NCBI RefSeq assembly: GCF_020618475.1
Contig: NZ_CP085335.1
Location: 2,232,001-2,296,000, forward strand
Direction: 5' to 3'
Length of the DNA: 64,000 nucleotides
Source: Haladaptatus halobius
Lineage (GTDB): Archaea > Halobacteriota > Halobacteria > Halobacteriales > Haladaptataceae
Shown: piece by piece, positions 25,508 to 34,216 of the stretch
Layout: each line of letters starts with the position of its first letter
How positions within the stretch are numbered: the stretch's first letter is position 1
Program-made: the position numbers and the translations under genes
The notes under the pieces: model-generated
What the model was told of the DNA's origin: nothing
The model's input: only the letters and a program-made list of their open reading frames with translations
Databases searched by the model: none

Positions 25508-26827
25508 ATGGCGAACCGCGTGCCATCGGGGCCGGAGGGAGTACCGTTTCTGGGTTCGAGCCTCCAGTACGCCGACGACCCGCTGGGGTTCATGGAGCGC
25601 GTCGCCCGCGAGTACGGCGACGTGGCGCGAATCGACGTGTACGGACAGGAGGTGTATCAGGTCACCGACCCAGAGGCGATTCGCCGCGTCCTCGTGACGA
25701 ACGCCGTGAACTACCGCAAGCCGAGTCTGGGCGGCGACGAGGGACTGGGGGGACTGCTTGGCGACGGCCTTCTGACGAGCGACGGAGAACAATGGCAGCG
25801 CCAGCGTCGGGCGATGCAACCGTCGTTCTACGGCGACAAACTGAACGAGTACGCCAAGATCATCGTCCGCGACACTGAGGAGGTGGCCGACTCGTGGCGC
25901 GACGGCGAGCACGTCGATATCCACCGCGAGATGTCCGAACTCACGCTTCGAATCGTCGTCGAGAGCCTGCTGGGGGCGCGACTCGACGGGATGGAGCGCG
26001 TCACCCGCGAAGCCCTGCTCGACGTCGGCGAGCGATTCCGGCCCGGCCCGCAGGGGTTCGTCCCCGAGGAGGTGCCGACGCCTAGAAATCTACGCTACCG
26101 ACGCTCGGTGGAGAAGCTGGAGCGAATCCTGCGCGACATCCGGCGACAGCGCGAACGTCGCGGAAGCGAGGACGACCTGCTGGGAACGCTCCTCCGACTG
26201 CGCGACGACGACGCGCTGGACGACGAGCAGGTTCGAAACGAGATGATGACGATGCTGCTGGCGGGCCACGACACCACCGCCCTGACGCTCACCTACTCGT
26301 GGTACTTCCTCTCGAAACACCCCGAGAAAGAACGCCGGTTCCACGACGAACTCGACTCGGCGCTCGACAGTTCCACGACGGTCGCCGACCTCGCGGAACT
26401 CGACTACCTCGAAGCGGTCGTGATGGAGTCGATGCGCCTCTATCCCCCGGCCTACGTCGTCTATCGACAAGCAGAGGAGAGCGACACGCTCGCGGGCTTT
26501 CACGTTCCCGCCGAGACGGTCGTCGCCACGCCGCAGTGGGTCGTCCACCACGACGACCGCTTCTTCGACGACCCGTGGGAGTTCCGTCCGGAGCGGTGGA
26601 CGAACGAGTTTCGCCGCGAACTCCCCGACTTCGCCTACTTCCCGTTCGGCGGCGGGTCGCGCAAGTGCATCGGCGACGGGTTCGCCATGCGCGAGGCGAA
26701 ACTCGTGCTGGCGATGCTCGGACGCCGGTTCGAGTTCGACCTTGTCTCGGACGCGCCGCTCGAACTCGTTCCGCTGGTTACCGTCCATCCGAAAAACCCG
26801 GTCGAGATGACCGTTCGAACACGTTAA
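25508..26827 (+). CDS. Cytochrome P450
   Basis: A 439-residue soluble P450. The I-helix oxygen-binding motif is A252-G-H-D-T-T257, the K-helix E307-S-M-R310 is the ExxR pair, and the heme loop FPFGGGSRKCIGDGF carries the thiolate Cys387. All hallmark residues are intact. Haloarchaeal P450s of this kind are thought to oxidise hydrophobic compounds such as carotenoids or fatty acids; substrate and redox partner are unknown and no ferredoxin gene is adjacent. The upstream open frame (from 25424) is not conserved-looking; the start MANRVPSGPEG fits other P450s. Confidence 0.94.
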   Translation: MANRVPSGPEGVPFLGSSLQYADDPLGFMERVAREYGDVARIDVYGQEVYQVTDPEAIRRVLVTNAVNYRKPSLGGDEGLGGLLGDGLLTSDGEQWQRQRRAMQPSFYGDKLNEYAKIIVRDTEEVADSWRDGEHVDIHREMSELTLRIVVESLLGARLDGMERVTREALLDVGERFRPGPQGFVPEEVPTPRNLRYRRSVEKLERILRDIRRQRERRGSEDDLLGTLLRLRDDDALDDEQVRNEMMTMLLAGHDTTALTLTYSWYFLSKHPEKERRFHDELDSALDSSTTVADLAELDYLEAVVMESMRLYPPAYVVYRQAEESDTLAGFHVPAETVVATPQWVVHHDDRFFDDPWEFRPERWTNEFRRELPDFAYFPFGGGSRKCIGDGFAMREAKLVLAMLGRRFEFDLVSDAPLELVPLVTVHPKNPVEMTVRTR

Positions 26828-27569
26828 TCCAGCTTCCGGACGACGTAGGAGATGCCGATTCCGGTCGCCAGGAGGACGGCGAGGTTGAACGCCGCATTGA
26901 ACAGCGGTCGGTACTGGTCGGCGACGAAGGTTCGAGTTGGCCTGTCGGCCCGTGAACACGACGCGAACGTTCTCCGACGGTGCGTCGTCCTGATTCGTCA
27001 GATCGTCGAAACGTCGAGCGTCGTCCGGTTGTTCGTCACGTCGGCGATGGCGTACTCGATGGACGGGAACTCGCTCCCCTCGCCCTGCCAGTGGAAGGCG
27101 ACGTCGGTTCGCGCGTAGGCCGGTCGGAGGGTGCCGACGCCGCGAACTTCCTTACCGCCCTCCGCGACTCGTTCGCCGTCGCGGAAGACGATGGTCTCGA
27201 TGCGGTAGCCGCCCCGTCGTTCGACGGAGACGTTCTGCGTGACGCTCGTCTCTTGCTCGCCTTCGATGGTCGGCATGCGCGTTTCGGTCGTCGTCTCGAC
27301 CAACCCGGAGTCCAAGTGGACGGCCCGTACGAGCACCGTGACGTTGCTCGCGGGCCGCCTCGGTGAGCGAGTCGGGTGTCGACGGTCAATGTCGCGGTGC
27401 CGCCGGACACCTCGCCGGGCGAGATGGTCACCTCTTCGAGTCGGAGGTGACTGGCGCGGAAGTCGTCGGGTGACGACTCCGCGATCGCACCGGGAACCAC
27501 GGCGGCGGCGAGCAGGGCCGCCGTCACGATGACGATGACACCGCCCGCCAGTACTTTCTCGCGACTCAT
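26824..27569 (-). pseudogene. Membrane-anchored, DUF7490-like surface protein gene with three frameshifts
   Basis: Read from ATG 27569, it gives a signal/anchor (VLAGGVIVIVTAALLAAAVV) and a beta-rich domain up to TLTVDTRLAHRGGP. It then loses frame near 27352-27355, where one more C would restore ASNVTVLVRAVHLDSG. The next frame ends at a TGA at 26998, and a shift there restores LTNQDDAPSENVRVVFTGRQ. A third shift near 26930 restores FVADQYRPLFNAAFNL and a C-terminal membrane helix ending VVRKLD. The last helix overlaps the P450 stop. Domain pattern resembles haloarchaeal DUF7490 surface proteins. Three slips suggest true decay rather than one read error. Confidence 0.75.
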
Positions 27570-27686
27570 GTTCGATTTGTGGAACGTTCGGACAAGTACT
27601 ATGTAGTCTGATAGTTCGAAGGATCGTCGGCGGAAGCTGCGAGAGCGAACCGAGCGATTGACCCCGGTGGAGTGCGTAGCCGGAGT

Positions 27687-27899
27687 ATGAGCACGCAGAA
27701 CGCCGCCGGGAAGATTCGTTTCGGGTTGGCGCTGGCGCTCGGCGTCGTCGTCCCCGGGATGGCGAAGTACGTGTTGACCGAGATGGGATACGGTTCCGTC
27801 GGCACCGCCGTCTTCTACACGGGCTATCTCACGGCCGCCGTCCTCATCTGGTACATCTGGGTCAGACCGCTGGAACTGACGGGGTCGAGCGGGGCATAG
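27687..27899 (+). CDS. Small two-helix membrane protein
   Basis: A 70-residue protein from ATG 27687 with two hydrophobic helices, IRFGLALALGVVVPGMAKYV and TGYLTAAVLIWYIWV, and short polar ends. It is the first of two tiny membrane-protein genes in the same direction, with about 40 nt and a TTTAAA-type promoter tract between them. No family recognised. Confidence 0.65.
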   Translation: MSTQNAAGKIRFGLALALGVVVPGMAKYVLTEMGYGSVGTAVFYTGYLTAAVLIWYIWVRPLELTGSSGA

Positions 27900-27940
27900 C
27901 GGAAGTTTAAAGGAGAACTCACCCCGATTTCTAGGCAGGA

Positions 27941-28201
27941 ATGTTCGAGTTCGTCCCTCTCCCACTCATCGACGACTTCCTCATCAAATACAACGTGGGA
28001 CACGCGGTCTTCGTCCTGTTCGTGCTCTCACTGCTGGGCGCGATTCCGTTGAAATCTCGGAAGGTGCTGTCGCTGAACGCCATCATGTTCGGCGTTCTGT
28101 TCATGCTCGTCGTATCGATGGGTGCGCCACCCCACTTCGCCTATCTCGGCGTCGCGCTGCTGGTCATCGCACCGCTTCTGTACACGACCGCGAGCAGATA
28201 G
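27941..28201 (+). CDS. Small membrane protein with three helices
   Basis: An 86-residue protein with hydrophobic helices [37 protein letters not shown] and [24 protein letters not shown] box near 27905 fits a leaderless start at 27941. It lies just upstream of the cyclophilin gene. Function unknown. Confidence 0.7.
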   Translation: MFEFVPLPLIDDFLIKYNVGHAVFVLFVLSLLGAIPLKSRKVLSLNAIMFGVLFMLVVSMGAPPHFAYLGVALLVIAPLLYTTASR

Positions 28202-28241
28202 GATAGAACCGCTTTTTTCCTTGGAGTCCGACGGTTCGGCT

Positions 28242-28760
28242 ATGGCAGACGACCTGACGGCCACGCTTCACACGAATCACGGCGACATCGAGGTTCGACT
28301 GTTCGACGAGCGCGCACCCCGCACCGTCCAGAACTTCGTCGGACTGGCGACGGGCGACCGAGAGTGGACCGACCCGCAGTCGGGCGAGCGGAAGACGGAC
28401 GAACCGCTCTACGACGACGTGCTCTTCCACCGCGTCATCGAGGGCTTCATGATCCAGGGCGGCGACCCAACCGGAACCGGCCGCGGCGGCCCCGGCTACC
28501 AGTTCGACGACGAGTTCCACCCCGAACTCACCCACGACAGCGAGGGCATCCTCTCGATGGCGAACTCCGGCCCGAACACCAACGGCTCGCAGTTCTTCAT
28601 CACGCTCGACGCCACGCCGCACCTCGACAACAAACACTCCGTCTTCGGCGAAGTCATCGACGGCATGGACGTCGTTCGGGAGATTGGCTCCGTGGACACC
28701 AACCAGCAGGACAAACCGCTAAACGACGTGGTGCTGGAGTCCGTCGACGTTCGCGAGTAA
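28242..28760 (+). CDS. Cyclophilin-type peptidyl-prolyl cis-trans isomerase
   Basis: A 172-residue single cyclophilin domain, presumably cytoplasmic because there is no signal peptide. Active-site blocks are [19 protein letters not shown] (Arg-Phe-Gln region), [20 protein letters not shown] and [19 protein letters not shown], all intact. It catalyses Xaa-Pro isomerisation and helps folding. The ATG 28242 gives [14 protein letters not shown]; the frame is open upstream but without conservation. Confidence 0.95.
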   Translation: MADDLTATLHTNHGDIEVRLFDERAPRTVQNFVGLATGDREWTDPQSGERKTDEPLYDDVLFHRVIEGFMIQGGDPTGTGRGGPGYQFDDEFHPELTHDSEGILSMANSGPNTNGSQFFITLDATPHLDNKHSVFGEVIDGMDVVREIGSVDTNQQDKPLNDVVLESVDVRE

Positions 28761-28870
28761 GCGACGAGTCGGGAGTAGCGGAATTCTTCGTTTTATCACG
28801 ACGGCCCAGAAATCCCACCTCGAACACGCGATTCCGAAACCACTTCCCCGTTCATCGCCAACCCCCGCGC

Positions 28871-30505
28871 ATGGACGAGTTCGCGGAACGAACGAAGATC
28901 GAGTGGCGCGAGTGGGGTGAGGAAGCCTTCTCCGAGGCCCGGGACGCCGGAAAGCCCATCCTGCTCTCGCTCTCGGCGCGGTGGTGTTCGTGGTGTCACG
29001 AGATGGACGAGACGACCTACGCGGTGCCGACGCTGGCGGCGAACGTCAACGATTCGTTCGTTCCGGTGCGGGCGGATATCGACCGCCACCCTCGCGTTCG
29101 GGAGCGATACAACATGGGCGGCTTTCCGTCGACCGTCTTCCTCACGCCCGAGGGCGAACACCTGACCGGAGCGACGTTCCTTGACCCGGACACGATGCGA
29201 CAGGTCGTCGGACAGGTGCGCGACCTCTGGACGCACAAGGGCAGGGACGCGGCGCAGGTGCCGCGAAACGTCCGCGACCAGAACCCGCCCGCCGACGAGG
29301 TGACCGAGGAGATAGAGCGCCTGCTGGTCGGGCAGGTCGAAGACCGGTTCGACCAGACGCACGGCGGGTGGGGCGACGACGCGAAGTTCCCCCTGCCCCG
29401 CACCGTCGAGTTCGCGCTGAAACGCGACCGGGAGCGCGCGCTGGCCACACTCTCGGCCGTCACCCAGAACCTCTTCGACGACTACGAGGGTGGCTTCTTC
29501 CGCTACGCCAGCACCCGCGACTGGCGCGACGTCCACCACGAGAAGATGCTCGACTCGAACGCCGCGCTCGTCCGCGCCTACGCGAACGCCTACCTCTACA
29601 CGGGTGAGGACCGCTACCGCGACCCTGCTGAGAAAACGATAGAGTACCTGACGACGACGATCTGGCGGGACGATGCCTTCGGCGGGAGCCAGCAACCGGG
29701 CGAGGAATATTACGAGGGCGACGCGAGCAACCGCGAGAGCGAAGACGCACCCCCAGTCGACCCCACCGCCTTCGCGGACTGGAACGCGCTCGCCGCGGAC
29801 GCCCTGCTCACGTTCGCCGCCTACACCGACGACGAACGCGCCCGCCGGTACGGGGAGCGCACCGTGGACTTTCTCGCGTCACTCGTCGAAGACGGCGGGG
29901 TCGTCCACTACCGCGACGGTGACGGGGCGGGTAGCGAACGCGGCTTACTCGTCGACCACGCCTACGTCACGCGGGCCTTCGTCACCGCCGCGCAGGTGCT
30001 CGGCGACGAGTACCTAGCCACCGCCAGAACCGTCGCCGACCACGCCATCGAGACGCTCCAGCGGAAGGACGGTGCGTTCGTGGACGGGCCGGCCGACGGG
30101 CCGGGACTGCTCGACCGACCGCTACGCCCTATCGACGGGAATGCCGCGCTCGCCGACGCGCTGGTCGACCTGTCCATCCTGACCGGGGCGTCGTCCTACG
30201 AGGAAACCGCGCGCGATGCCGTCGGTGCGTTCGCGGGTGCGGCGGACAGAATCGGCGTGCAGGTAGCCGGCTACGCCACCGCCGCGTCTCGACTCACTCG
30301 CCCACCGCTGCGAATCGCCGTCGCCGCGCCGCCGGGATCCGACCTCCACCGGGCCGCGCTTCGCGTCGCAGATCACGAGAAGGTCGTCGTTCCGAACGCG
30401 GACGAGTACGAACGCGGTACCGCCCGACTCGTCGCCGACGGCACCGTCTCCGACCCGGCGAGCACGCCCGCGGAGCTAAGCGAATTCGCCGAGATTTTCT
30501 TCTGA
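28871..30505 (+). CDS. DUF255 thioredoxin-like plus six-hairpin protein (YyaL/SSP411 family)
   Basis: A 544-residue protein. The N-terminal DUF255 domain is thioredoxin-like with the CxxC motif in LLSLSARWCSWCHEMDE (about residues 32-48). After a linker, the rest resembles an alpha/alpha six-hairpin glycosidase toroid (GGWGDDAKFPLPRTVEFAL, GGFFRYASTRDWRDVHHEKM, DWNALAADALL). Bacterial and mammalian homologues are about 700 residues; the shorter form is, to my memory, usual in haloarchaea. The biochemical role is unknown. It is close to the cyclophilin gene (110 nt), perhaps both serving protein quality. Confidence 0.87.
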   Translation: MDEFAERTKIEWREWGEEAFSEARDAGKPILLSLSARWCSWCHEMDETTYAVPTLAANVNDSFVPVRADIDRHPRVRERYNMGGFPSTVFLTPEGEHLTGATFLDPDTMRQVVGQVRDLWTHKGRDAAQVPRNVRDQNPPADEVTEEIERLLVGQVEDRFDQTHGGWGDDAKFPLPRTVEFALKRDRERALATLSAVTQNLFDDYEGGFFRYASTRDWRDVHHEKMLDSNAALVRAYANAYLYTGEDRYRDPAEKTIEYLTTTIWRDDAFGGSQQPGEEYYEGDASNRESEDAPPVDPTAFADWNALAADALLTFAAYTDDERARRYGERTVDFLASLVEDGGVVHYRDGDGAGSERGLLVDHAYVTRAFVTAAQVLGDEYLATARTVADHAIETLQRKDGAFVDGPADGPGLLDRPLRPIDGNAALADALVDLSILTGASSYEETARDAVGAFAGAADRIGVQVAGYATAASRLTRPPLRIAVAAPPGSDLHRAALRVADHEKVVVPNADEYERGTARLVADGTVSDPASTPAELSEFAEIFF

Positions 30506-30564
30506 CGATTGGGAATCTGATAAAATCAGACGCGTTTTTGCAACTACCGACAATGCACGTAGCG

Positions 30565-30571
30565 TTTTTAT
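30565..30571 (+). promoter_or_regulatory. TATA box of trmB-like gene
   Basis: TTTTTAT (within GTTTTTATAC) is centred 27-28 nt before the ATG at 30596. It supports a leaderless start there rather than at ATG 30584. Confidence 0.5.
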
Positions 30572-30595
30572 ACAGTCGGCGTAATGTCAACAGAC

Positions 30596-31402
30596 ATGGC
30601 AAGTCTCCGCGACCTCGGTCTCTCCGAGTACGAGGCACGGGCGTATCGGGCGCTCTTGAACATCGGCCCAACGACGGCCAAAGACCTCTCGCGCGCGAGC
30701 GAGGTGCCGATGGGGCGGATCTACGACGTGCTCAACAGTTTGGAGACGCACAATCTCGTCAGGAGCCAGAGCGCGAGTCGCCCGAAGAAGTACATCGCCG
30801 TCGAGCCGGGAACCGCGCTCGACCGCCTGCTGGACGACAAGCTCGAAGAGCTGAATGCGAAAGCCGAGCAGTACGAGGACATCGTCGACGACCTGAGCAC
30901 CGAACTCGACACCGCCGAACCGCCCATCGAAGAGGGGTTCTGGACGGCGGCGGTCGGGCCGGACGAGTCGCTCGAACTGCTGGTCGAACGCCTGGACGCC
31001 GCGGAAGAGCGCATCGTCATGGTCGCAGGGCGGGTGTCACCGACGTTCGACATCGGCAGCGTGGGCGAGACGGTGAGCAAACACCTCGAAGCGGCGCTCG
31101 ACCGCGGCGTGGAAGTGTCGGTGCTCATGTCGCCGGAACTCGTCCGGACGCTCCCGCCGAGCGTCGGCGACCGCTACGCCACGACGCTCTCCGACCATCC
31201 GCAGTTTTCGGTGCGAACGACGCCGAACCTCGAAGGAACGTTCAACCTCATCGACGACGTGGAGGTGTGCATCGAGGTGGCGAACCCCCTTTCGCCCGGT
31301 GAGGCGTTTGCCCTCATCGACCTCAAAGATCCCGAGTTCGCCACGAACGTCAACGGTCAGTTCAGTTCGCGGTGGGAGACGGCGGAACCGCTCCGCCTCT
31401 GA
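30596..31402 (+). CDS. TrmB-family transcriptional regulator
   Basis: A 268-residue regulator. The N-terminal winged helix is LRDLGLSEYEARAYRALLNI and VPMGRIYDVLNSLETHNLV. A coiled coil follows (LEELNAKAEQYEDIVDDL), then a C-terminal TrmB effector domain (FTSINVNGQF-like end, here FATNVNGQFSSRWETAEPL). TrmB proteins sense sugars and control sugar uptake or glycolytic genes. No sugar transporter is nearby, so the target is unknown. An ATG at 30584 is possible. The stop lies 16 nt before the stop of convergent moaB. Confidence 0.9.
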   Translation: MASLRDLGLSEYEARAYRALLNIGPTTAKDLSRASEVPMGRIYDVLNSLETHNLVRSQSASRPKKYIAVEPGTALDRLLDDKLEELNAKAEQYEDIVDDLSTELDTAEPPIEEGFWTAAVGPDESLELLVERLDAAEERIVMVAGRVSPTFDIGSVGETVSKHLEAALDRGVEVSVLMSPELVRTLPPSVGDRYATTLSDHPQFSVRTTPNLEGTFNLIDDVEVCIEVANPLSPGEAFALIDLKDPEFATNVNGQFSSRWETAEPLRL

Positions 31403-31418
31403 GTTCGCCGAGTTCTCG

Positions 31419-32030
31419 CTAATCGCGTCCGCAGAGGCCGACGAGGTGGCTCGCTTCTCGGAGGAGGATGTCGCCCGTTCCGAGCCGAACCGCGTTTTCG
31501 CTTCCGGGGAGACAGAAGACGACGACGCCGTCGACGACGCCCGCTGTCGCGCGCGTCCCGACGACCCTCGTTCCGATCTCGTCGTAGGAGAGGGTGCGGA
31601 ACAGTTCGCCGAATCCCGGTAGCTCCTTCTCAAGCAGCGGTCGCACCGCCTCGATGGTCACGTCGTCGGGGGTGACGCCCGTGCCGCCCGTCGTCACGAC
31701 CACGTCCACGTCCTTTCGGCTGACGAGGTTGTCCACGGTCTTCTGGACGGTGTCGTAGTCGTCCGAGATGAGTTCCCGCGTCACCATGTTGTGCCCGTCG
31801 TCTTCGACCAGTTCGCCGATGGCGTCGCCCGCGGGGTCGTCGTCCAGCGAGCGCGAGGAGGAGACGGTGACGACGCCGAAACCGAGTTCGTCGACGTCGT
31901 GGGCGTGGTGATCCGGATGGTCGCGTTCGTCGGGGCGGTTGGAGTGGTCGTGCCGGTCGGAGCGGTCGTGCAAGCGGTGCTCGTCGTGCGAACAACGGTC
32001 GTCCCCGTCGTCGTGAGCGTGGCCGGTCAT
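31419..32030 (-). CDS. moaB: MoaB/MogA molybdenum-cofactor protein with His-rich N-terminal extension
   Basis: A 203-residue protein. Residues 48-203 are the MoCF-binding domain that adenylylates molybdopterin: LGFGVVTVSSSRSLDDDPAG, VVVTTGGTGVTPDDVTIEAV, then GFGELFRTLSYDEIGTR and FCLPGSENAVRLG. The first 45 residues are an unusual low-complexity His/Asp tract with 11 His (HDRSDRHDHSNRPDERDHPD), which looks metal-binding. Divergent from the zinc-type dehydrogenase. No other Mo-cofactor gene is near. Confidence 0.92.
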   Translation of the reverse strand: MTGHAHDDGDDRCSHDEHRLHDRSDRHDHSNRPDERDHPDHHAHDVDELGFGVVTVSSSRSLDDDPAGDAIGELVEDDGHNMVTRELISDDYDTVQKTVDNLVSRKDVDVVVTTGGTGVTPDDVTIEAVRPLLEKELPGFGELFRTLSYDEIGTRVVGTRATAGVVDGVVVFCLPGSENAVRLGTGDILLREASHLVGLCGRD

Positions 32031-32115
32031 GGGTCAACCTTCGGGTTGCTCTCCCAAAAGTCCACGCGAACCCGAGGTGAACACAGTTTTACTCCCTCCC
32101 CCGCAACGAACTCGC

Positions 32116-33156
32116 ATGCAAGCCGTCCAGTTCGAATCCCACGGCGGAACCGAGGTCATCGACTACGGAGAGTTCCCCGACCCGGAGCCTGACCGCGACG
32201 AGGTTCTGATCGACGTGAAGGCGGGCGCGCTGAACCACCTCGACGTGTGGACGCGGAGAGGGCTCCCCGGCCTCTCGCTCGACATGCCGCACGTCCCCGG
32301 TAGCGACGGGGCGGGCGAAGTGCTCGAAGTCGGCGAGGACGTGACGCGCTTCGAACCCGGCGACCGCGTCGCTCTCTCGGCGGGCGTCAGTTGCGGGAAG
32401 TGCGAGTTCTGCCGCCACGGCCAGCACTCGATGTGCGTGAACTACTACGTCATCGGCGAGCACGCGCCTGGAATCCACAGCGAACTCGCGGCGATGCCGG
32501 CGGACAACCTCCTCCCGGTTCCCGAGGATGTCTCGTGGGAGACCGCGGCGGCGGCCCCGCTGGTCTTCCAGACCGCGTGGCGGATGCTCCTCACGCGCGG
32601 CGACGTGACCCCCGGCGAGCATGTCCTCGTCCTCGGCGCGTCCGGGGGCGTCGGTCACGCCGCCGTCCAGATCGCCGACTACGCCGGAGCCACGGTGTAC
32701 GCCACGGGAAGCAGCGAGGAGAAACTCGAACACGCTCGCGAACTCGAGGCCGACCACGTCATCGACTACGACGACGAGGATTTCGTCCAGCGGATTCGGG
32801 AACTGACGGGCAAGCGCGGCGTCGACGTCGTCGTCGACCACGTCGGCGCGGCGACGTGGCGGGAGTCCCTGAAGAGCCTCGCCAAGGGCGGCCGAGTGCT
32901 CACCTGCGGGGCGACGACGGGCGGAAATCCGGAGACGGACATCAACCGCATCTTCTGGAATCAGCTGTCGGTCATCGGTTCCACGATGGCGAGCCACGGC
33001 GAAGCGGACGACGCGATGGAACTGGTTTGGGACGGCACCTTCGAACCGGCCATCCGCGAGGTATTTCCCATGAGCGAGACGGCACGCGCACACGAGATGC
33101 TGGAGAACCGCGAGGGCTTCGGTAAGGTCGTCGTGAAACCCGACAGCGAGCTGTGA
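32116..33156 (+). CDS. Zinc-binding alcohol dehydrogenase/quinone-oxidoreductase-like MDR protein
   Basis: A 346-residue medium-chain dehydrogenase. The structural-zinc lobe is complete with four Cys in CGKCEFCRHGQHSMC. VPGSDGAGEVLEVGEDVTRF precedes it, and the cofactor loop is VLVLGASGGVGHAAVQIADY (AxGGVG, NADPH-type). The catalytic zinc Cys of classical ADH is replaced near residue 39 (ALNHLDVW), as in quinone-reductase-like members. Substrate unknown. Start ATG 32116 lies just after a TTTTAC promoter element. Its stop overlaps the next ATG by one base. Confidence 0.9.
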   Translation: MQAVQFESHGGTEVIDYGEFPDPEPDRDEVLIDVKAGALNHLDVWTRRGLPGLSLDMPHVPGSDGAGEVLEVGEDVTRFEPGDRVALSAGVSCGKCEFCRHGQHSMCVNYYVIGEHAPGIHSELAAMPADNLLPVPEDVSWETAAAAPLVFQTAWRMLLTRGDVTPGEHVLVLGASGGVGHAAVQIADYAGATVYATGSSEEKLEHARELEADHVIDYDDEDFVQRIRELTGKRGVDVVVDHVGAATWRESLKSLAKGGRVLTCGATTGGNPETDINRIFWNQLSVIGSTMASHGEADDAMELVWDGTFEPAIREVFPMSETARAHEMLENREGFGKVVVKPDSEL

Positions 33157-33353
33157 TGACCGACGAGAGAGAGTTCGGTCGGAGCGGATGGCTTCTGGTC
33201 GGCGCGATGGTGCTGGCGTTCGTCGTCGCGCCGTTGCTCATCTACCTCCGACCGCCTGCACTTCCGTTCAAGTTCTCGTACCTCGTGCTCCCGCTCGTTC
33301 CGGCGCTCCTTCTCGGCGCGACGGCGGTGTGGTCGGCCCAGAAGAAAATGTAA
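33156..33353 (+). CDS. Small two-helix membrane protein coupled to the dehydrogenase
   Basis: A 65-residue protein (ATG 33156, or GTG 33153) with helices SGWLLVGAMVLAFVVAPLLIY and YLVLPLVPALLLGATAVW and a Lys-rich end. The start overlaps the dehydrogenase stop (TGATG), so they are co-translated. It may be a conserved operon partner; function unknown. Confidence 0.7.
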   Translation: MTDEREFGRSGWLLVGAMVLAFVVAPLLIYLRPPALPFKFSYLVLPLVPALLLGATAVWSAQKKM

Positions 33354-33399
33354 TCCAAATACTATACAAATTCTTTACTGTGCGGTCGCATCACGTACT

Positions 33400-34125
33400 A
33401 TGAGCGTCATCCACGTCAGGGACCAACAGGAAGGGACGAGACACCGGCAGGTAGAACTCAAACTGAGGCATCCCGGCTGTTGGACGCTCGAAATGACCGA
33501 CGAGTACGAAAAAACGCACATCATCGAGAAATCGCTGTACCCGACCGACGAGACGGTCAAGGGCGATTTCATCCTCGTTTCCGAAGGCGACCGCGATATC
33601 GAGGCGTTCGTCGAGGCCATCGACGCACACCGCGTCGTCGAGAGCACGGCTATCCTGAAAGACGGCGGCAACCGCGCCCGCGTCGTCGTCACCTACGACC
33701 GCTCGTCAAGCATCGTCCCCGAGATCGTAAACTCGGAGTTCATGCCCATCGAACCGGTTCACATCACCGGCGGATACGAGTACTGGACGGTGCTCGTGCG
33801 CTCCGACCGGCTCGAATCGGTGTTCACGGAACTGGAAGAGGAGTACGACGTGGAACTGGAGGCCATCCACGAGGTCGACCCCAACGACAACGTAGAGTTT
33901 GCCGACACCAGCGACAGGATATACGACTCACTGTCGGTTCGTCAGACCGAATGTCTCTTCGAGGCGCACGAGGCGGGCTACTACAACTGGCCCCGCGAGG
34001 TGGCCGCGAGCGACATCGCCGACGACCTCGGCATCAGCGGGCCGACCTTCCTCGAACACCTCCGAAAAGGCGAACAGAAGGTTCTCGACGCCTTCCTCAC
34101 GAAACTCGCCAGACGAAATTACTGA
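33400..34125 (+). CDS. HTH_10 (bacterio-opsin-activator-type) transcriptional regulator
   Basis: A 241-residue protein. About 180 N-terminal residues form a haloarchaeal-specific sensor-like region (RQVELKLRHPGCWTLEMTDE and so on). The C-terminal HTH_10 domain reads LSVRQTECLFEAHEAGYYNW, PREVAASDIADDLGIS and TFLEHLRKGEQKVLDAF, which is complete. Such regulators control light-, redox- or metabolism-linked genes in haloarchaea. The TATA-like ATACTATACAAATT precedes it. The target is unknown; it lies just before the peptidase cluster, so a link is possible. Confidence 0.9.
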   Translation: MSVIHVRDQQEGTRHRQVELKLRHPGCWTLEMTDEYEKTHIIEKSLYPTDETVKGDFILVSEGDRDIEAFVEAIDAHRVVESTAILKDGGNRARVVVTYDRSSSIVPEIVNSEFMPIEPVHITGGYEYWTVLVRSDRLESVFTELEEEYDVELEAIHEVDPNDNVEFADTSDRIYDSLSVRQTECLFEAHEAGYYNWPREVAASDIADDLGISGPTFLEHLRKGEQKVLDAFLTKLARRNY

Positions 34126-34216
34126 ACGGAGAGCGACCGGCCGCGGAAGACGGGTCGCCGGGCGAACGACTAGCCGCATTGCGAATCACTTTGAGGCTGT
34201 AATCGAATGTGACGGT

